A stretch of DNA of 64,000 bases from Lithospermum erythrorhizon. Lineage: Eukaryota; Streptophyta; Magnoliopsida; Boraginales; Boraginaceae. Position 1 is the first letter of the stretch. Each line of letters starts with the position of its first letter. Where the stretch lies: contig JADFUC010000789.1 of NCBI GenBank assembly GCA_019722365.1, positions 868,001 to 932,000 on the forward strand, in the 5' to 3' direction. The notes below the pieces were generated by a model that worked only from the letters and a program-made list of their open reading frames with translations, searched no databases and was not told where the DNA came from. A program made the translations under genes and the position numbers. This document shows positions 1 through 11,925 of this stretch, piece after piece.

Positions 1-191
1 TTTGTATCCACATCTGGCTGATAAAATCTCTACCTTAGCAAATTGATGATCATGAGACTGACTCTAAAATTAGTTATTAGTCTATGCTCTAGATCTTAAC
101 AGAGCTATAACAAAAGGTACAAACAACATTAACTGTTATGCTCTTTGGAGACTATTGGCAAGACAAAACACCATGATATTCGTGGACAAAC

Positions 192-1978
192 CTTTAAGAT
201 CTCTGTGAATCTTTCCTTCGCTATGGAGATACTCAATTGCATGGAGTAAGTCGCGTAATATGCAAGCTATGGACATTTCATCCAGTGGCTGGTTAGGCTG
301 AATCTGAAAGCAATGACAATGATTTTAAGTGACCAGAAAATTCAAACTATCAGAAAGAAGAACGGAAAAAGCTCCATCATCTCAGCTGAAGATGATATAA
401 GTATACCACCACTGCAAGAGCACAAGAGGCAATTGACAAACGGGTCAAAAGTTCAACGATTGCAATTTGGACGAGCACTTTAGCTTAATTATTGTATGAG
501 GAAACATTGGTGTAACACATCATAACTAAGAATGATTAACCAAGAAGATTGCATTGTAATTGAAGGAGATAGCTTTGAGAAAGGGCAAAACTCAATGAAT
601 TATAAAATACTAAAAAATGGAGTCACTACAGATCCAACAATATTGCAGTAAACAAAATACAAGTTATATGAATGATCTCAGATTTATCTAAACTTCTTTG
701 AAATATGCGAGTTGGGGATATAGCTTGAAATATGCAAGTTGAGGATATAGCTCTGAACAACAAAGCAGTATACCATTTCCCAATTGAATATTTCAACTAC
801 AGGAACAAAAAGGACAGTATGCAATAAGGAAAAAAGTTATCAGTGGTAACTCACTAGATCAGCAACAGAGCCTCCAGCCATGTATTCCATTATAATCCAG
901 AGCTTAGTTTGGTTTAAAAACGACCCATAGTACTCTGTAATATAGGGAGATCGGCACTGTGACAGGACTGCAATTTCCTGAATGGAGATTCTAAAAACGA
1001 TTAACCTATTTATTAACCTTCAATACAGAACGCATAGGCTAATTTGTCAAACATACCTTCTGAATGTCTTCAATTTCATCTTCTCTGTGGTAAATATATT
1101 CCAAAATATTTTAGAACCATAGTGATGAAATAACAGAAGTTAAAAAGGGAGGTAACAGCAGTCGTTCGAGATTGTTCTTAATTATCATTCTCAATAAGGG
1201 TCCAAAATTGGCATGTGGGCTACCAACTTGAATAAAAATTTGGACATGCACTTTATTGCACAAGAACATAAAGTAAGAACGCAAGAAAACATCACTGAGA
1301 AGACTGGAGTGATAACTTTGACAAAATGCATGAGGTTTGACATTGGGGTGGCGGAAGCTACCAAAATGCCTTCGAGATGGCTCTGCTCCTATTTGAATAT
1401 AACTAAGAACAGATTAAGATATGAAGTAACTCTTGGCCAGTGATCCATTTTCTCTCATATAACATGCTAAGATATATGACAATTGGCATTGTATGCAGTA
1501 AGACTAACGAATTGTCATCAATAATCAAGAATAAAATATAAACAGAACTACTCACGATTCTTCCAGATCAATAACTTTAAGAGCAACCTCTTTGTTTAGT
1601 TCCTTATCAAACCTGCAATTCAACCAAGGATAAAACTGCAATTTAATTAAATACACAAAAGAATATATATTAATTTATCGCAAATGATTAGGAACACTGT
1701 TTTCCATGTCCTACGGAGTCAAAGATTTTATATTCTCTGGAGCATGAATAATGAAATAAATCAAAATGGCTGATTGATTACACTAGGTACGTTTAGGATA
1801 GGAGTACAGCACGGTACATAACAAGATAGGTGGTGCTGGGTGCTCTCCTAGAACTAAGGAGTCTAATAAAGTTGAAGAGTTACCCTTTATAAACATCCCC
1901 GAAAGAGCCTCTCCCGATGAGCTCCAAATGATTGAATCTGGAACCAGTGGCCTCGATAAGTGCAGCAGCATCTGCCAT
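192..1978 (-). CDS. Ste20/MST-type (GCK) Ser/Thr protein kinase, 5' part
   Basis: Catalytic N-terminus of a germinal-centre/MST-like kinase. Coding exons on the minus strand: 1978-1884, 1612-1556, 1084-1057, 977-855, 303-192. All have GT..AG borders and the reading frame is continuous. In order they encode a start MADAAALIEATGSRF, the glycine loop LIGRGSFGDVYKG, the ATP-binding lysine in VALKVIDLEE, the stretch EDEIEDIQK, the hinge WIIMEYMAGGSVADL, and the catalytic-loop start IHRDLK. The last exon ends in phase 1 inside the HRDLKxxN motif. The activation segment and C-terminus therefore lie left of the window. The family phosphorylates downstream kinases in Hippo/Ste20-like signalling, and plant members affect cell growth and stress responses. 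The start is the first ATG after the acceptor at 1998-1999. A non-coding 5' exon with donor near 2236 is likely. Confidence 0.9.
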
Positions 1979-3612
1979 CTCCAAATTCAAAATGAACCTA
2001 CAACAACATTGCAAGCACAAAAGAGTGGCATAAGATACATTCTTGAATATGATAATAAAAATGAAAACTTTGAGCACTTAAAAGATTGGTTAGGTGAAGT
2101 GATCATTTTCTATAGTGACAACCTAACAATCACAAATTTCACTACAACAAACACCGTCACTTTAAGATAAAGCACAACATTCAATTAATTTCTGATTTAA
2201 GATTCATAAACAGAAATCAAAAGCTCAGATTTTTACCTGGAGAATAATCAGATCCTTGATTGTTTTCAAATCACCACAATCAAACTTGAGGGCTTTTCTT
2301 AATTCCACAATCCGCACAAGTTTGATGTTGCTTCAATTATCTAACTAATCAATAATAATGGCTTGTTTTAGTAATATCATTCAAATTAATTATCATTATG
2401 CACTTGAATATTGAATTTTAAGACTTTTATATTTTATTAAAGACTTTATTGTTTTTACTAAAAATAGATGATCTTTATTAAAGTCGTTATCGAACATAAT
2501 TGGTCATAGTTTCATTATACACCTATTAAATCAATTGAAAAAATTATTCAAAAAATTCAATCAACAATATACACACTGTAATACTAAAAAAAAGGATTGA
2601 AATGACTATTTTACCTCAAATCTTAACTTCCTAAAACACTACACTTAAAAATAAGGGGGACTTCAGGGGTAAATTAGTTATTTTACACACAAAACTACTG
2701 TTTGGGTGTGTATAACAGTTCAGACCGAAATCATGTGAGTTAATTTTTTACGGTCACTTGAGACAGGTTATTGCTCTATTTTTCCGTAATATTTTATTAC
2801 TGCTTCTTTAATCAGTATATAACTATATATGGTGCAAATTATCCCATCTAAATCTCAAAAAAAATTAGCTCCATGATGCTATGTCTTATTGATTGCCCCC
2901 GACATTAACCCATAAAAATACTTACACTGACGATCTGAGGCCTTCCTATAGATGAAGGGTGTGAGATCACCAATACCAGCCCATGTACCAAATCATAACA
3001 CAAGGACACGTGTCGAAATATGTATTAATATTAATAAAGTGATCTCCATTTTAAAAATGCACACATGTCAAATTCTAATTTATGTGACCGGAAATGGGAT
3101 GGGAAACGAGACATAGGATCCGCGCGGTAAGCCAAAAGAGACATTGATGAGTTGATATATCTGAGTAAAGTTGTTTGTAGCTTGATTTGAATTTGATAAG
3201 AGGAAATAAGCAGTTGGGATTGAGGCACTGAGAAGTGTCTGTCTCAACTTCATTATTAGAAAGTCGAATGCTTCAAAATATTACTCCATATAAGGGAGTG
3301 ATGGTAGTGAAAGAGCATAACCAAGACATTATTTAATCTTTAAAGTTGATGATGCTATCCCTATGAAGACCTTAAGAAGAGTAACATAAAGCATGCAAAG
3401 TAGCCCAGAATTAAAGCATCATTTTGCATACCGGTAGGAACAACATAATAAAACTACTGAAACTGGAAACCAGCAGACAATGATGGCTAACAGCACATCT
3501 AAATAAACGGCTTCATCTAGTGTTTTCACATTAAACTATCTATTAATAATGATCTTGGAGATAATTAGGATTCCGATATGTGACAGAAGAGAGTAAGCGT
3601 AGTTGATAGAGT
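1979..3612. other. Kinase 5' UTR and spacer to the SPL gene
   Basis: 1979-1997 is untranslated exon in front of the kinase ATG. A further leader exon probably lies at about 2237-2330, since its minus-strand donor reads CCAG|GTAAAA. The rest is AT-rich spacer up to the 3' UTR of the SPL gene. The open frame at 3031-3228 on the minus strand resembles no protein I know. Confidence 0.5.
3581..3600 (-). promoter_or_regulatory. miR156 target site in the SPL 3' UTR
   Basis: The plus strand reads TGACAGAAGAGAGTAAGCGT. That equals plant miR156 over its first 14 bases and differs only at positions 15, 19 and 20. The minus-strand transcript is therefore complementary to the miRNA seed and cleavage region, with one G:U pair and two mismatches at the miRNA 3' end. 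The site begins 12 bases past the stop at 3613. In SPL3/4/5-type genes the miR156 site is also in the 3' UTR. Confidence 0.85.
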
Positions 3613-4767
3613 TCAGTGGATATGGAAGTTACTGAGAGAGGTCTCTCTCCCATCAACTGGTCTGCACTGATTTTCCTTTTCATACTGACTTGGCCCTCTG
3701 CGACTTGAGCTCTCTCCACGGGATTCAGTCGAGCTTTTCCTACGTCTCTCGTTGTGGCCGGCTAGACGCCTGCGGCAACTCCTTTTTGTGTCATCGAATT
3801 CTGTCAGAACATGAAACCTGGGAGGAAAACCGAGGACTCAGAATCATTAACAAAACTATATCGTACTTCCATCTTTGTAATATGCTTGAATTTCGTAAGA
3901 GGGATCAAAAGAAAGACTCGAGTCTAGCATCTTCCTTGCTACATCTCCTAGGTGAACTAGGCCATTTTTTGAAATATAGCACTTCGCAGGTCTATTGTTA
4001 AAGTTAAACTATATAACAGAGTATTTTTTGTCAAAGTTTTCAGTTCATCTGAATATGTATATCTATGGCTGCTTGGAAGAAAATAAGTAGTTTGGTGTGC
4101 ATGAATGTTATTCGGCAAACTAACGTCGTCGACAGGCCCTTTACCGATAGTTGATCAGAATGGTTCCTCTAGATTAAAGATTTACAATTCTTGTTTGAAC
4201 TAGTAAGCCTGATCTGTCTAATTACTGGTAAATACTGTTTCATTGCACTTGAAGGACAGAAAAGAGTGAGTCTTGAAAATGTAGCAGAAAACTAACGGCA
4301 TGACTCCAGTTTTTCCTAGTGAAATAAGAGGAAAGTTAAAAGAGAGAAAGAGTGGAGGAATACCTGCTGCATTGTTGACAGAACCTCTGTCTTGAGCCAG
4401 CAACAACTACAACTGGAGCCTTGGCATGAACTTCACACACTTTGTGCCTTTTATGATACTTCTTGGAATCAGTCAAATCAGCCTCACACTTCTCAACCTG
4501 GCAACACAAAGAAGCAGTCCCTCCACCGCTACCGCCACCACCACTGCCAGACCCCTTATCATCAACAACAAAAAGACTTGATTTTTTCTTCTTTTCAGGC
4601 GCCCTACCAAATTTTGTTTCATCTACTGCCCCCTCTTCCTCAACGTCATCTCCATACTCATCCTGAGCCATTTTCTGGGTGACAGGGCCTTTGGTTTTCA
4701 AGGCTGAAGATGATAAGTAGCTACTCTGCAGGTAGGGCTCCATGTTTTTTGTGTTGTTTGATTCCAA
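3613..4767 (-). CDS. Small SBP-box transcription factor (SPL3/4/5 type)
   Basis: Two exons, 4767-4364 and 3817-3613, flank a 546 bp GT..AG intron and encode 202 residues. The N-terminus is acidic, then Lys- and Gly/Ser-rich. The SBP domain spans about residues 88-164: first zinc site from [11 protein letters not shown] through [11 protein letters not shown], second from [10 protein letters not shown] onward, with a bipartite nuclear signal [17 protein letters not shown] at the C-terminal end. The intron splits the arginine codon of CSRFH, the usual place in this family. Such proteins bind GTAC-core promoter motifs and promote the vegetative-to-flowering phase change by activating MADS-box genes. 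The short length and the miR156 site just past the stop place it in the SPL3/4/5 clade. ATG codons at residues 9 and 33 are alternatives, but the first in-frame ATG was chosen. Confidence 0.93.
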
Positions 4768-5240
4768 GATTGAAGAAATGAAAATGATAGTACAAATATA
4801 GTAATCAATGAAGCTGAAGGCATGCTATGGGAAAGGTGGGAAAAGGTAATACATAGTACATTTGGTATGTTAGGACCACAACTGCAACACATGGGATTTA
4901 CTGTGTGTATATATGGTTGGTGGATTCTTTTCTTATTTATGAGGCTATATATGTTTTTGGACTTTAAGAAAGTGTTAAGATGTCTGAATATGAATGCATA
5001 TTTCTTTGAGAAAGGAAGATATAATTTTGTTTCTTCAAGTTTATTGGCTTTTTAAAATTAAAGAGCATTGGACATTACTTGTAATCCATCTCGTGTAATG
5101 CATGCATGCATTCAAACTTTCCATATATTTGATAATTTTATCGAATGGAGTACTAGTCTTTTTATTAATATAAACGCTAGTTCCATTTTCAGCTTCCTTT
5201 ATACTATCACAGACATTTTACAAAGCATATCAATTATTAA
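4768..5240. other. Upstream region of the SPL gene
   Basis: AT-rich probable 5' UTR and promoter of the SPL gene. I recognise no coding region; the open frame at 4822-5055 (plus) looks random. Confidence 0.4.
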
Positions 5241-5244
5241 ATAG

Positions 5245-5935
5245 TTTCCTGCATTCATCTAATTTATTTATCGTTTCTGTGGGTCCCTAATCTATTTATT
5301 GTTTGTGGTTGTTCACCTAATTTTTTATTAAAAAATGTATTTTCTAATATAAATGATTTTTTTTGCCCTAACACTAAATTAAAGTGATAGAGTAATATTT
5401 TATATAATTAAAATAGAATCTCACACTTTATACTTTAACACACCCACCCTACTCCCCACCCCCACCCCTAAACTTTCTCCCCCGAATCTCACCAACTATC
5501 ACTTATTTATTTCCATTACACCACCAAACCCTCCCCCAACTTCTCTCTCATCAACTATCACTTTTTTTTAACACACCTCACTTATTCCTACCTCCACCCA
5601 TCCCTCCTAAATTTTGCCCCCTGAACTTTTTCCCTTGAACTTTCACCAACTATTACTTATTTGCCTAAAGCGAGAAAGTCTGTAAAAGCTTTATGAAGTG
5701 GGCAGAAATGTATTAAGAAAAGACAAAGACAATTCTATTTTAATTATGCAAATGTGTCTCACATACTTATTTTAAGATTGGGGCAAGAAATACTAGACAA
5801 AATCTATTTTTTGCTATAAAAAATCAAAGTAATGGACCACTCAAACGATAAATAGATTAGTGACAACGACCAAAACGATAAATAGATTAGTGACCACCAT
5901 CCTCAAATGATAAATAGATTAGTGACTGTGACCGA
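5245..5935. mobile_element. MITE-like element with complex inverted ends
   Basis: The left end (5260-5320) has two copies of CTAATCTATTTATYGTTT-like sequence. The right end (5838-5930) has three copies in inverse orientation, reading GATAAATAGATTAGTGAC. Between them, 5440-5650 is a C-rich, imperfectly duplicated tract containing CACCAACTATCACTTATT. It has no coding capacity. This is the structure of a non-autonomous DNA transposon with sub-terminal repeats. The exact ends and target duplication are not resolved. A related copy lies at about 58.6-58.9 kb in the opposite orientation. Confidence 0.55.
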
Positions 5936-6128
5936 ACAAAACTAATACCAAGAACTTATATAGAAACGACATTATAGGTAAACGCAAATTAGCCTAATAT
6001 AAATGCCATCAAACTATTGAAGTCCTCTGCATACCTTTATGTGTTGTACCAAACAAAGCATCGATATTTAACAATTAGCAATCGATACGAAATGAACGAA
6101 TAAGTGAATCATCAGATTTATGGTGATG

Positions 6129-6747
6129 TGTTAGGATTTAGGACTCCTAAATCCCCTCCCGGAGTTTCACAACCATAAGAATCCATAAGAATTTAAAATG
6201 CGAAATAAACAGATATTGTAAAAATTTATATTGCAAGTCTCTCTAATGCAGCACGTCCCTGTCACAATGTCATAGAATCCACTGCTATAACCAGTGAAGA
6301 TCATATGTTTCACTTAATACTATTTTATCGCTTGAGTATTTTCTTATCACCGAAAATCTCAACAACAAAGCCTACAAAAAATAAAGGTAAACTCTCTAAG
6401 TTCTTCAAGAATATTAAAACCCTAATATTCTTCCTATGATGATTATATGTCTACATTTTATTTTTGTGATAAATAAAACTCATAGAAACATCCTATATTT
6501 TATAGGCTAACAAACCGCCTAAGGCTAGGGCCTTCTTTAAGCCAAGATTTCAAAACCTAATTAAAAAACTTTAGCTTTCCTCAATTGTTGAAAGTAAGTG
6601 CTGTGACATAGGGTCGTCCCGACCCATCTCCACCCTACCGGCTTCCATAAAAGTGGTCCCCGAGGTCGAGACTTGGTCGGGACCTGGCAAGGCCCGACCT
6701 TACCCACTTCCATCATGGTATCTAAAATTTGGTCTTCAATTCCAACA
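6129..6747 (-). repeat. 3' LTR of the non-autonomous element
   Basis: Begins TG and ends CA on the plus strand and matches 8301-8869 in patches over its length. It lies at the polypurine-tract end, so it is the 3' LTR for a minus-strand element. The inner boundary is accurate to about 10 bases. Confidence 0.6.
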
Positions 6748-8285
6748 ATCTCCACTCAAGACAATTAATCACCGTCTTCAAGACCATCTCAGAATGTTCT
6801 CCTGAAGTTCATCATCCATTTAACCCACTGGGGTTCGATCCCAACTTCAAGACTTCATTTCCAATCCTGTAACATCTGAATTGACACCAACTGACTCACC
6901 GGGCTATAATCTAGAATAAATCCATTACCCTACCCTCACTGACTTTTCCCTCATTCGACAATTACCACGCTGTTTCACTTGCCTTCATGATCTTCAACCT
7001 GTGCACCTTGAAAACCTCCAAGCGGACGGCTAACAACGCACTCCTCTTCCGCCTTCCCATTCCATTTATTACGCCTTCCTTTGATCTAATTCATCGACCT
7101 TCAAAGGTTCGATCGTAATAATCTCTTCAACAGCTAGTAACAATCAAGAGGTCATCACTTCACCGCGACTTTCAAAACACGCTGCTTAACTCTGATTTAT
7201 CCATGCAACCTGTAACCGTCAGATCCTTCCCGTGAGTCCTCCTTCACTCGAACTCTTCACCAAACGGCATTACATTCGCTACTGGTACCTTTCTCGACTC
7301 AACGCAGCCTTCATTTGCACAGCCTCATCGTAATCTCCTGAAGAATCTCTCAAAGATTCCAAACAGACCTGTACTAAATGGATATCCATTTCTAACATTC
7401 AAGAAACTCCCCACACCCACGACAAACCGGCTTCTAATACAACCAAGTTAAAACCCTTTCGATTTTCACCTACTTTCTCCGAACCTTTATCCTTTATTCA
7501 ATTTCAGAACCGCCACCAAGATAACAGATTGACTCTTGCCATTTAACTTATCGAACTACCTTGATGCTGCCCATCTACACAAGTAGTTCCGTAACCATTA
7601 TTATCCCGCCGATACACATCGTCGTCATCCGTGGCATCCTCAACATTAACCTGCACTCACATCTCCTATACCTACTGACATAAGTAGTATGACAAGATGT
7701 CCAGAATCTACAACACATGAATCTACGTAGTTTCACAAATTTAATACCAAAGCATGAGAATGTATACACTCAATTACACCTGGGTAGCTTTACCCTTTAA
7801 CTTCTTTATAAGCCAGGTTTACCATGTGATCTGCCTTTAATACAACCCGAAAGCACACAAGAATAATGAATTACTCTTTCTTCTAAAACTCAGAACCCCA
7901 CTGCCTCGAACCCCTGCCTTCCGCTTTTCCTTTTTTTGTACTAAATTACGTAACTACTGGCTGACCTTTTAGCTTCATCAGCAGGCGCCTTCATCGCCTC
8001 CTTTCTGTGGTTACTTTGCAACGCCAAGAATCAACGCTCCTTGATAAACATGGCTCGACCACACCTAAACCTGCCTATTCACCTTTTTCCAAGTTTCATC
8101 ATCATAAAGTTATCCCGATTTATCCCCAAGAATGCATCCAAATTTCCTTCCCAGCAAAGATAATACCCATGTCCATCTCCAATAGCAAAACCCCATTCCA
8201 TCGAATTTGTCTACAACCCAAGTGTCACAATTCCTTCTCGCCTCCAACCATTGATTCTTAAACTCACAAACCAAGTTACAACTGT

Positions 8286-8297
8286 GCTCTTATACCA
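8286..8297 (-). other. Primer-binding site (initiator-Met tRNA type)
   Basis: The minus strand reads TGGTATAAGAGC, one base off the common plant primer-binding site TGGTATCAGAGC, three bases inside the right LTR. It fixes the element's orientation. Confidence 0.65.
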
Positions 8298-8300
8298 ATT

Positions 8301-8869
8301 TGTTAGATTTAAAACCCCTAAATCCTTCCCTCAAGTTTCAAAACAATCAATAAAGTTAACAACAAGAATTTAAATGCTTAAAATAACAAACACAAAAGAT
8401 TTATACAAGTTTCTCAATGCGAAAGGTATGTCCTATCATTGGCCGGTAATCCACTATAACTAAGTAAGATAAGCACAAGCCCTACCAATTACCTAGTCTA
8501 TCGTCGTAGCATTTTCATCATCAAAAATCTCAACAACAAGTTCTCTACCAAGCAACAGCGAACTCTCTAAAGTTTCCTTCAAGAATATTAAAGCCCTAAC
8601 ATTCTTCCTATGATGCATTATATGTCTACATTATATTTTGTGATAAATAAAACTCATAGAAACATCCTATGTTTAGAATAACAAAACCTACTATGGTTTG
8701 TGGGGTCATTTCTTGGGCTTCAAGATTTCAAAACCGCCTAAAAACAAGCCTCTTCCCGAACCCGTTTTGTTAAGTGATAAGACATAGGTCGGGTCCTCAC
8801 CCATCTCCCTACCTCTACTGTTCCAAAAGGGTCCCCGAGGTCGACTCGTATTCAATTCCAAATACTGCA
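8301..8869 (-). repeat. 5' LTR of the non-autonomous element
   Basis: Direct repeat of 6129-6747, starting TGTTAGATTT and ending near TACTGCA. It has clearly diverged from the left copy, with many substitutions and short indels, which implies an old insertion. Confidence 0.6.
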
Positions 8870-11187
8870 TGATTGTGTTCTCAAGTAGTCATGAAAGTGG
8901 TAATGAGTTTAATCGTGATTATACCAAAAAGTGGGGTGTCCTATTTGTAGAGCATACCCTCTATGACTGAACTACTTTGAGTTCCATCACGTACTCCATT
9001 CATCTCGGAATTTCTCGTTCTTTTACTTTTTAACTTCTTTTATTTTATATTTTAATTATTTTGTCGTTTTTTAATTTATAAGGTATTCTGGGAAAACTTT
9101 ATTATAGACAGTCATGCAAGTATTTGTTTTGGCGGATAGAAATGATTTAAAAAAAAAAACTTTCTATGAAATATATATCAGATACGCCATCAAAGTAATG
9201 TAGTGTCAAATAAAAGACTATATTGCTAATGGAAGTTGTATACACATAAGCAGAATATATACGAGTAATGTCTCTATTTGTGAAGAATAATATATGTACT
9301 ATTGGGAAGCTAAGGGGGCATCGCACATAAGCGACATGGGCATATATAGTCACAGTGCTACTCGCACTATCTCTTATCCTCAAGTGAAGAAAACGAATAC
9401 ATTCCGCTAAATGTTTCTTTCTTGGTTTCTTTATTCCACTGATACAATGATGTTTCCTCCTTCTATTTCAACAATTTGAGAAATATGAACTCTTTTGTTT
9501 CAAATGTTTTCCATTTATAATCTATAGGACGAGACAGTCATATCAGGTTTATAAACATTAAGGGGTAGTTCGAGATACAATCATGCAAGGTTTAACGCCA
9601 AAACTATGAACTCTGAAAGTTTAAAACAAAATATATATCAATTTGTTCTGGAGTCGATTTATTTTCTCGGTCGTGGTGAATAAATGATGGGATCGGTGAA
9701 TTTATTTTAAACTTAGTTTATAGATGTGAAGGGACAGATATACAAGGGGGTAAAATTTATGAGGTGGTTGCGTAAATGAGAGGTGTTATTAAAGTGGTGG
9801 GCATGCAGCAACAGGAAATGAGTGGTAAAATATGAAGAAAGGGTAAAGAGCAGGCACGGGGAGACCTCAGTACAGATTATGTTATTCCCATTAAGTGCTG
9901 CATCTCTGCTTTTACGTACCTCGTACATGCATGTTCACCACTCCTTATAACTTATAACCACCTACAAATGTCAGATTTTTTATTGAATTTGAACTCGTTC
10001 CATATTAATTATGTACACCACGCGTCCATCTCCTATTTGATCAAATGCAGCTAGTGGGTCCTACTTGGACCAAGCAATAACCCGTTTTCTCAACCCACTC
10101 CTGTCCATTAGCCCATTGGTAACTATTCCATAAATTTTTTACTTAAATAATATATTATTAAAACAAATAATATTTCATATATACAAAGAATAAAATTGTA
10201 TTTAATTTTACTTTAAACATATTATTCAATTTGTTTAATGTTACATTTTAGTGCAATTACATTTAATATATTATTTTAAATAATAAAGCTCTCAATTATT
10301 TAAATAATATATCACGCATCTAATGCTATTCATATTATTCAATACTATAAAAATATCTCACGCCTATCCATATTAATAATATCTTTTCAACATTAAATAA
10401 TAACTTTTATCAAATAGTTAAAAAGAACTAGAATACAATATTATTACTTTGTAACATTATAATCTAATATTTCTCTTTTAATAATATATTATTCGACACA
10501 AACAACCTTTATATATTAATGAATCTTATGTTGTTATCCATTTACTATTAACATCTGCATTAAATAACTCTCTATGATTTAAATAGAATCATTTTAATTA
10601 TTTCTCAAGATAATATATCAAATAAAAGATAATATATTAATAACATCAAATCTAAGTTATCTATCAATATATTTGAAATATTTTAATTAGAAATGTGTGT
10701 TTTATTATTCGCTGATAAATATATTATCAATTCATCCAGCGGCACTACTTTCATCCAAAGCGGGGCAATTGCCAAGATAAACGATACCACGCTTCAGCGG
10801 GACGTGCCTCGAATCAGGCGAGGGCCGAATAAATCCACCGAATTTTGATCTAAGATTAATCCTTTGGCCCCGTCTGTCTTCACTTTCTTAACTGACCTGA
10901 AATCATTCAGTGAAATTTAACGAACCTTAGACGAATTCGGAATCCTAATAAATTCTGACCTAATTCTCGACGTCCCACCAAAACCTGATCCTTTATACAC
11001 CACTACTCGAGGTTAAACATTTGGCAAAGGGCTTACAAAACCAAAGACCAAGTGTTAATACAACTGCCGAGTAAAACCATATATATGCGAGTGCCTGGGA
11101 CTGTCAGAGACTCAGTGTGAGGACAATAATAGTCCATTATTTCATTTATTTGCAAGTGAATGATGCACATGGACTATAAAACATATA
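8870..11187. other. Gene-free spacer upstream of the MATE gene
   Basis: No gene recognised. About 10.14-10.72 kb is extremely AT-rich and full of short palindromic AATAATATATTA-like words. About 10.73-11.05 kb changes abruptly to GC- and CpG-richer sequence of unknown nature. Open frames at 9147-9383 and 9713-9928 (minus) look random. Confidence 0.4.
11114..11136 (+). repeat. 23-bp direct repeat, copy 1, upstream of MATE gene
   Basis: An exact 23-base match to 11903-11925, 789 bases downstream, beginning AGTGTGAGGACAATAAT. The two copies flank the MITE. Confidence 0.8.
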
Positions 11188-11885
11188 CTCCATCCGTCCA
11201 AATTTATAAGAAAACTAGCTACTTTACGTCCGTCAATTGACGGGCGAATAAGTAGTACTTTAATTCATTGATCGAACTCGATTAACATAAAGTATTTTTT
11301 AAGCATTTTAATCGAATCGACATCGTAAGATCAAATTTCAAAAGCTTTCTTTGCTTCTTAAGACACAGAATGACATTCCATACCAAGAGATCATGACAAG
11401 ACATGCATAATTTGATTACATATACTTCAAAATTCTAAAAGTGATTAAGTTATCTAAAAATTTGAGTTTCAAAAGCTTAATAAGTTATCTAGAATTGGAT
11501 CATTTAAAATATTATCTTGTAGATTTTATTAAATAATCGAAGATTAATTTATGTAGCTTCTAATATAATGACACCAAAAAAAAGGAAAGTAAATTAAAAC
11601 CCAACCTCCCATACGATCACAGACTCAGTATTAATTGAAGCTTGGATAATCATATTAGTCCTAATTTATTCTCATTTATATTGTATTAGATGATCCTAAT
11701 ATTTAATGGAGTGCTGCATAAGTTGTAATTTATGTTTCTGTGATTGTTTGTATATTAAATATTTATCTAGTAATAATTAAAATATTGATTAGTCAATTCA
11801 ATTTTTATGAAAGATAAATGAAGAAATAGATGACTTGTTAATAAATTTGGATAGGAAAATATGATTTATAAATCTGACGGAGTTA
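11188..11885. mobile_element. Stowaway/mariner-type MITE
   Basis: The left end reads CTCCATCCGTCCAAATTTAT, preceded by TA. The right end, GATTTATAAATCTGACGGAG followed by TTA, is its inverted, diverged partner. This fits the plant Stowaway terminal repeat (CTCCCTCCGTCCC-like) and TA target. The roughly 700 bp interior has no coding capacity. It lies within the MATE gene's upstream region. Confidence 0.6.
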
Positions 11886-11902
11886 GTATACGTGACTATG
11901 TG

Positions 11903-11925
11903 AGTGTGAGGACAATAATAGTCCA
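11903..11925 (+). repeat. 23-bp direct repeat, copy 2, near the MATE start
   Basis: Exact copy of 11114-11136, about 120 bases upstream of the MATE start codon. It is probably part of the 5' leader or core promoter. Confidence 0.8.

Larger units (their letters stand above)
6129..8869 (-). mobile_element. Non-autonomous LTR retrotransposon (TRIM/LARD-like)
   Basis: Two direct repeats start with TGTTAG and share blocks such as ACTCCTAAATCC / ACCCCTAAATCC and GGTCCCCGAGGTCGA. They span about 6129-6747 and 8301-8869 and are the LTRs. Just inside the right LTR, 8286-8297 reads on the minus strand TGGTATAAGAGC, a near match to the initiator-Met tRNA primer-binding site. The element therefore reads right to left. 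A purine stretch (GAGTGGAGAT, minus strand) precedes the left LTR. The 1.5 kb interior holds no gag or pol. Flanks TGATG (left) and TGATT (right) could be a degraded target duplication. Confidence 0.7.

Noticed and set aside
4392..4682. Plus-strand frames over the SPL first exon
   Set aside because: Antisense shadows of the SBP-domain exon, rich in His/Gln/Pro from complementing the Gly/Ser-rich coding strand.
5838..5930. Regularly spaced repeats that superficially look CRISPR-like
   Set aside because: Only three units with diverged 10-20 base gaps and inverse partners 500 bp away. This is transposon sub-terminal structure in a plant genome.
6830..6850. GGGTTCGATCCC, like a tRNA T-loop (B box)
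   Set aside because: No A box, anticodon stem or acceptor stem at the right spacing. It lies inside a non-coding LTR element.
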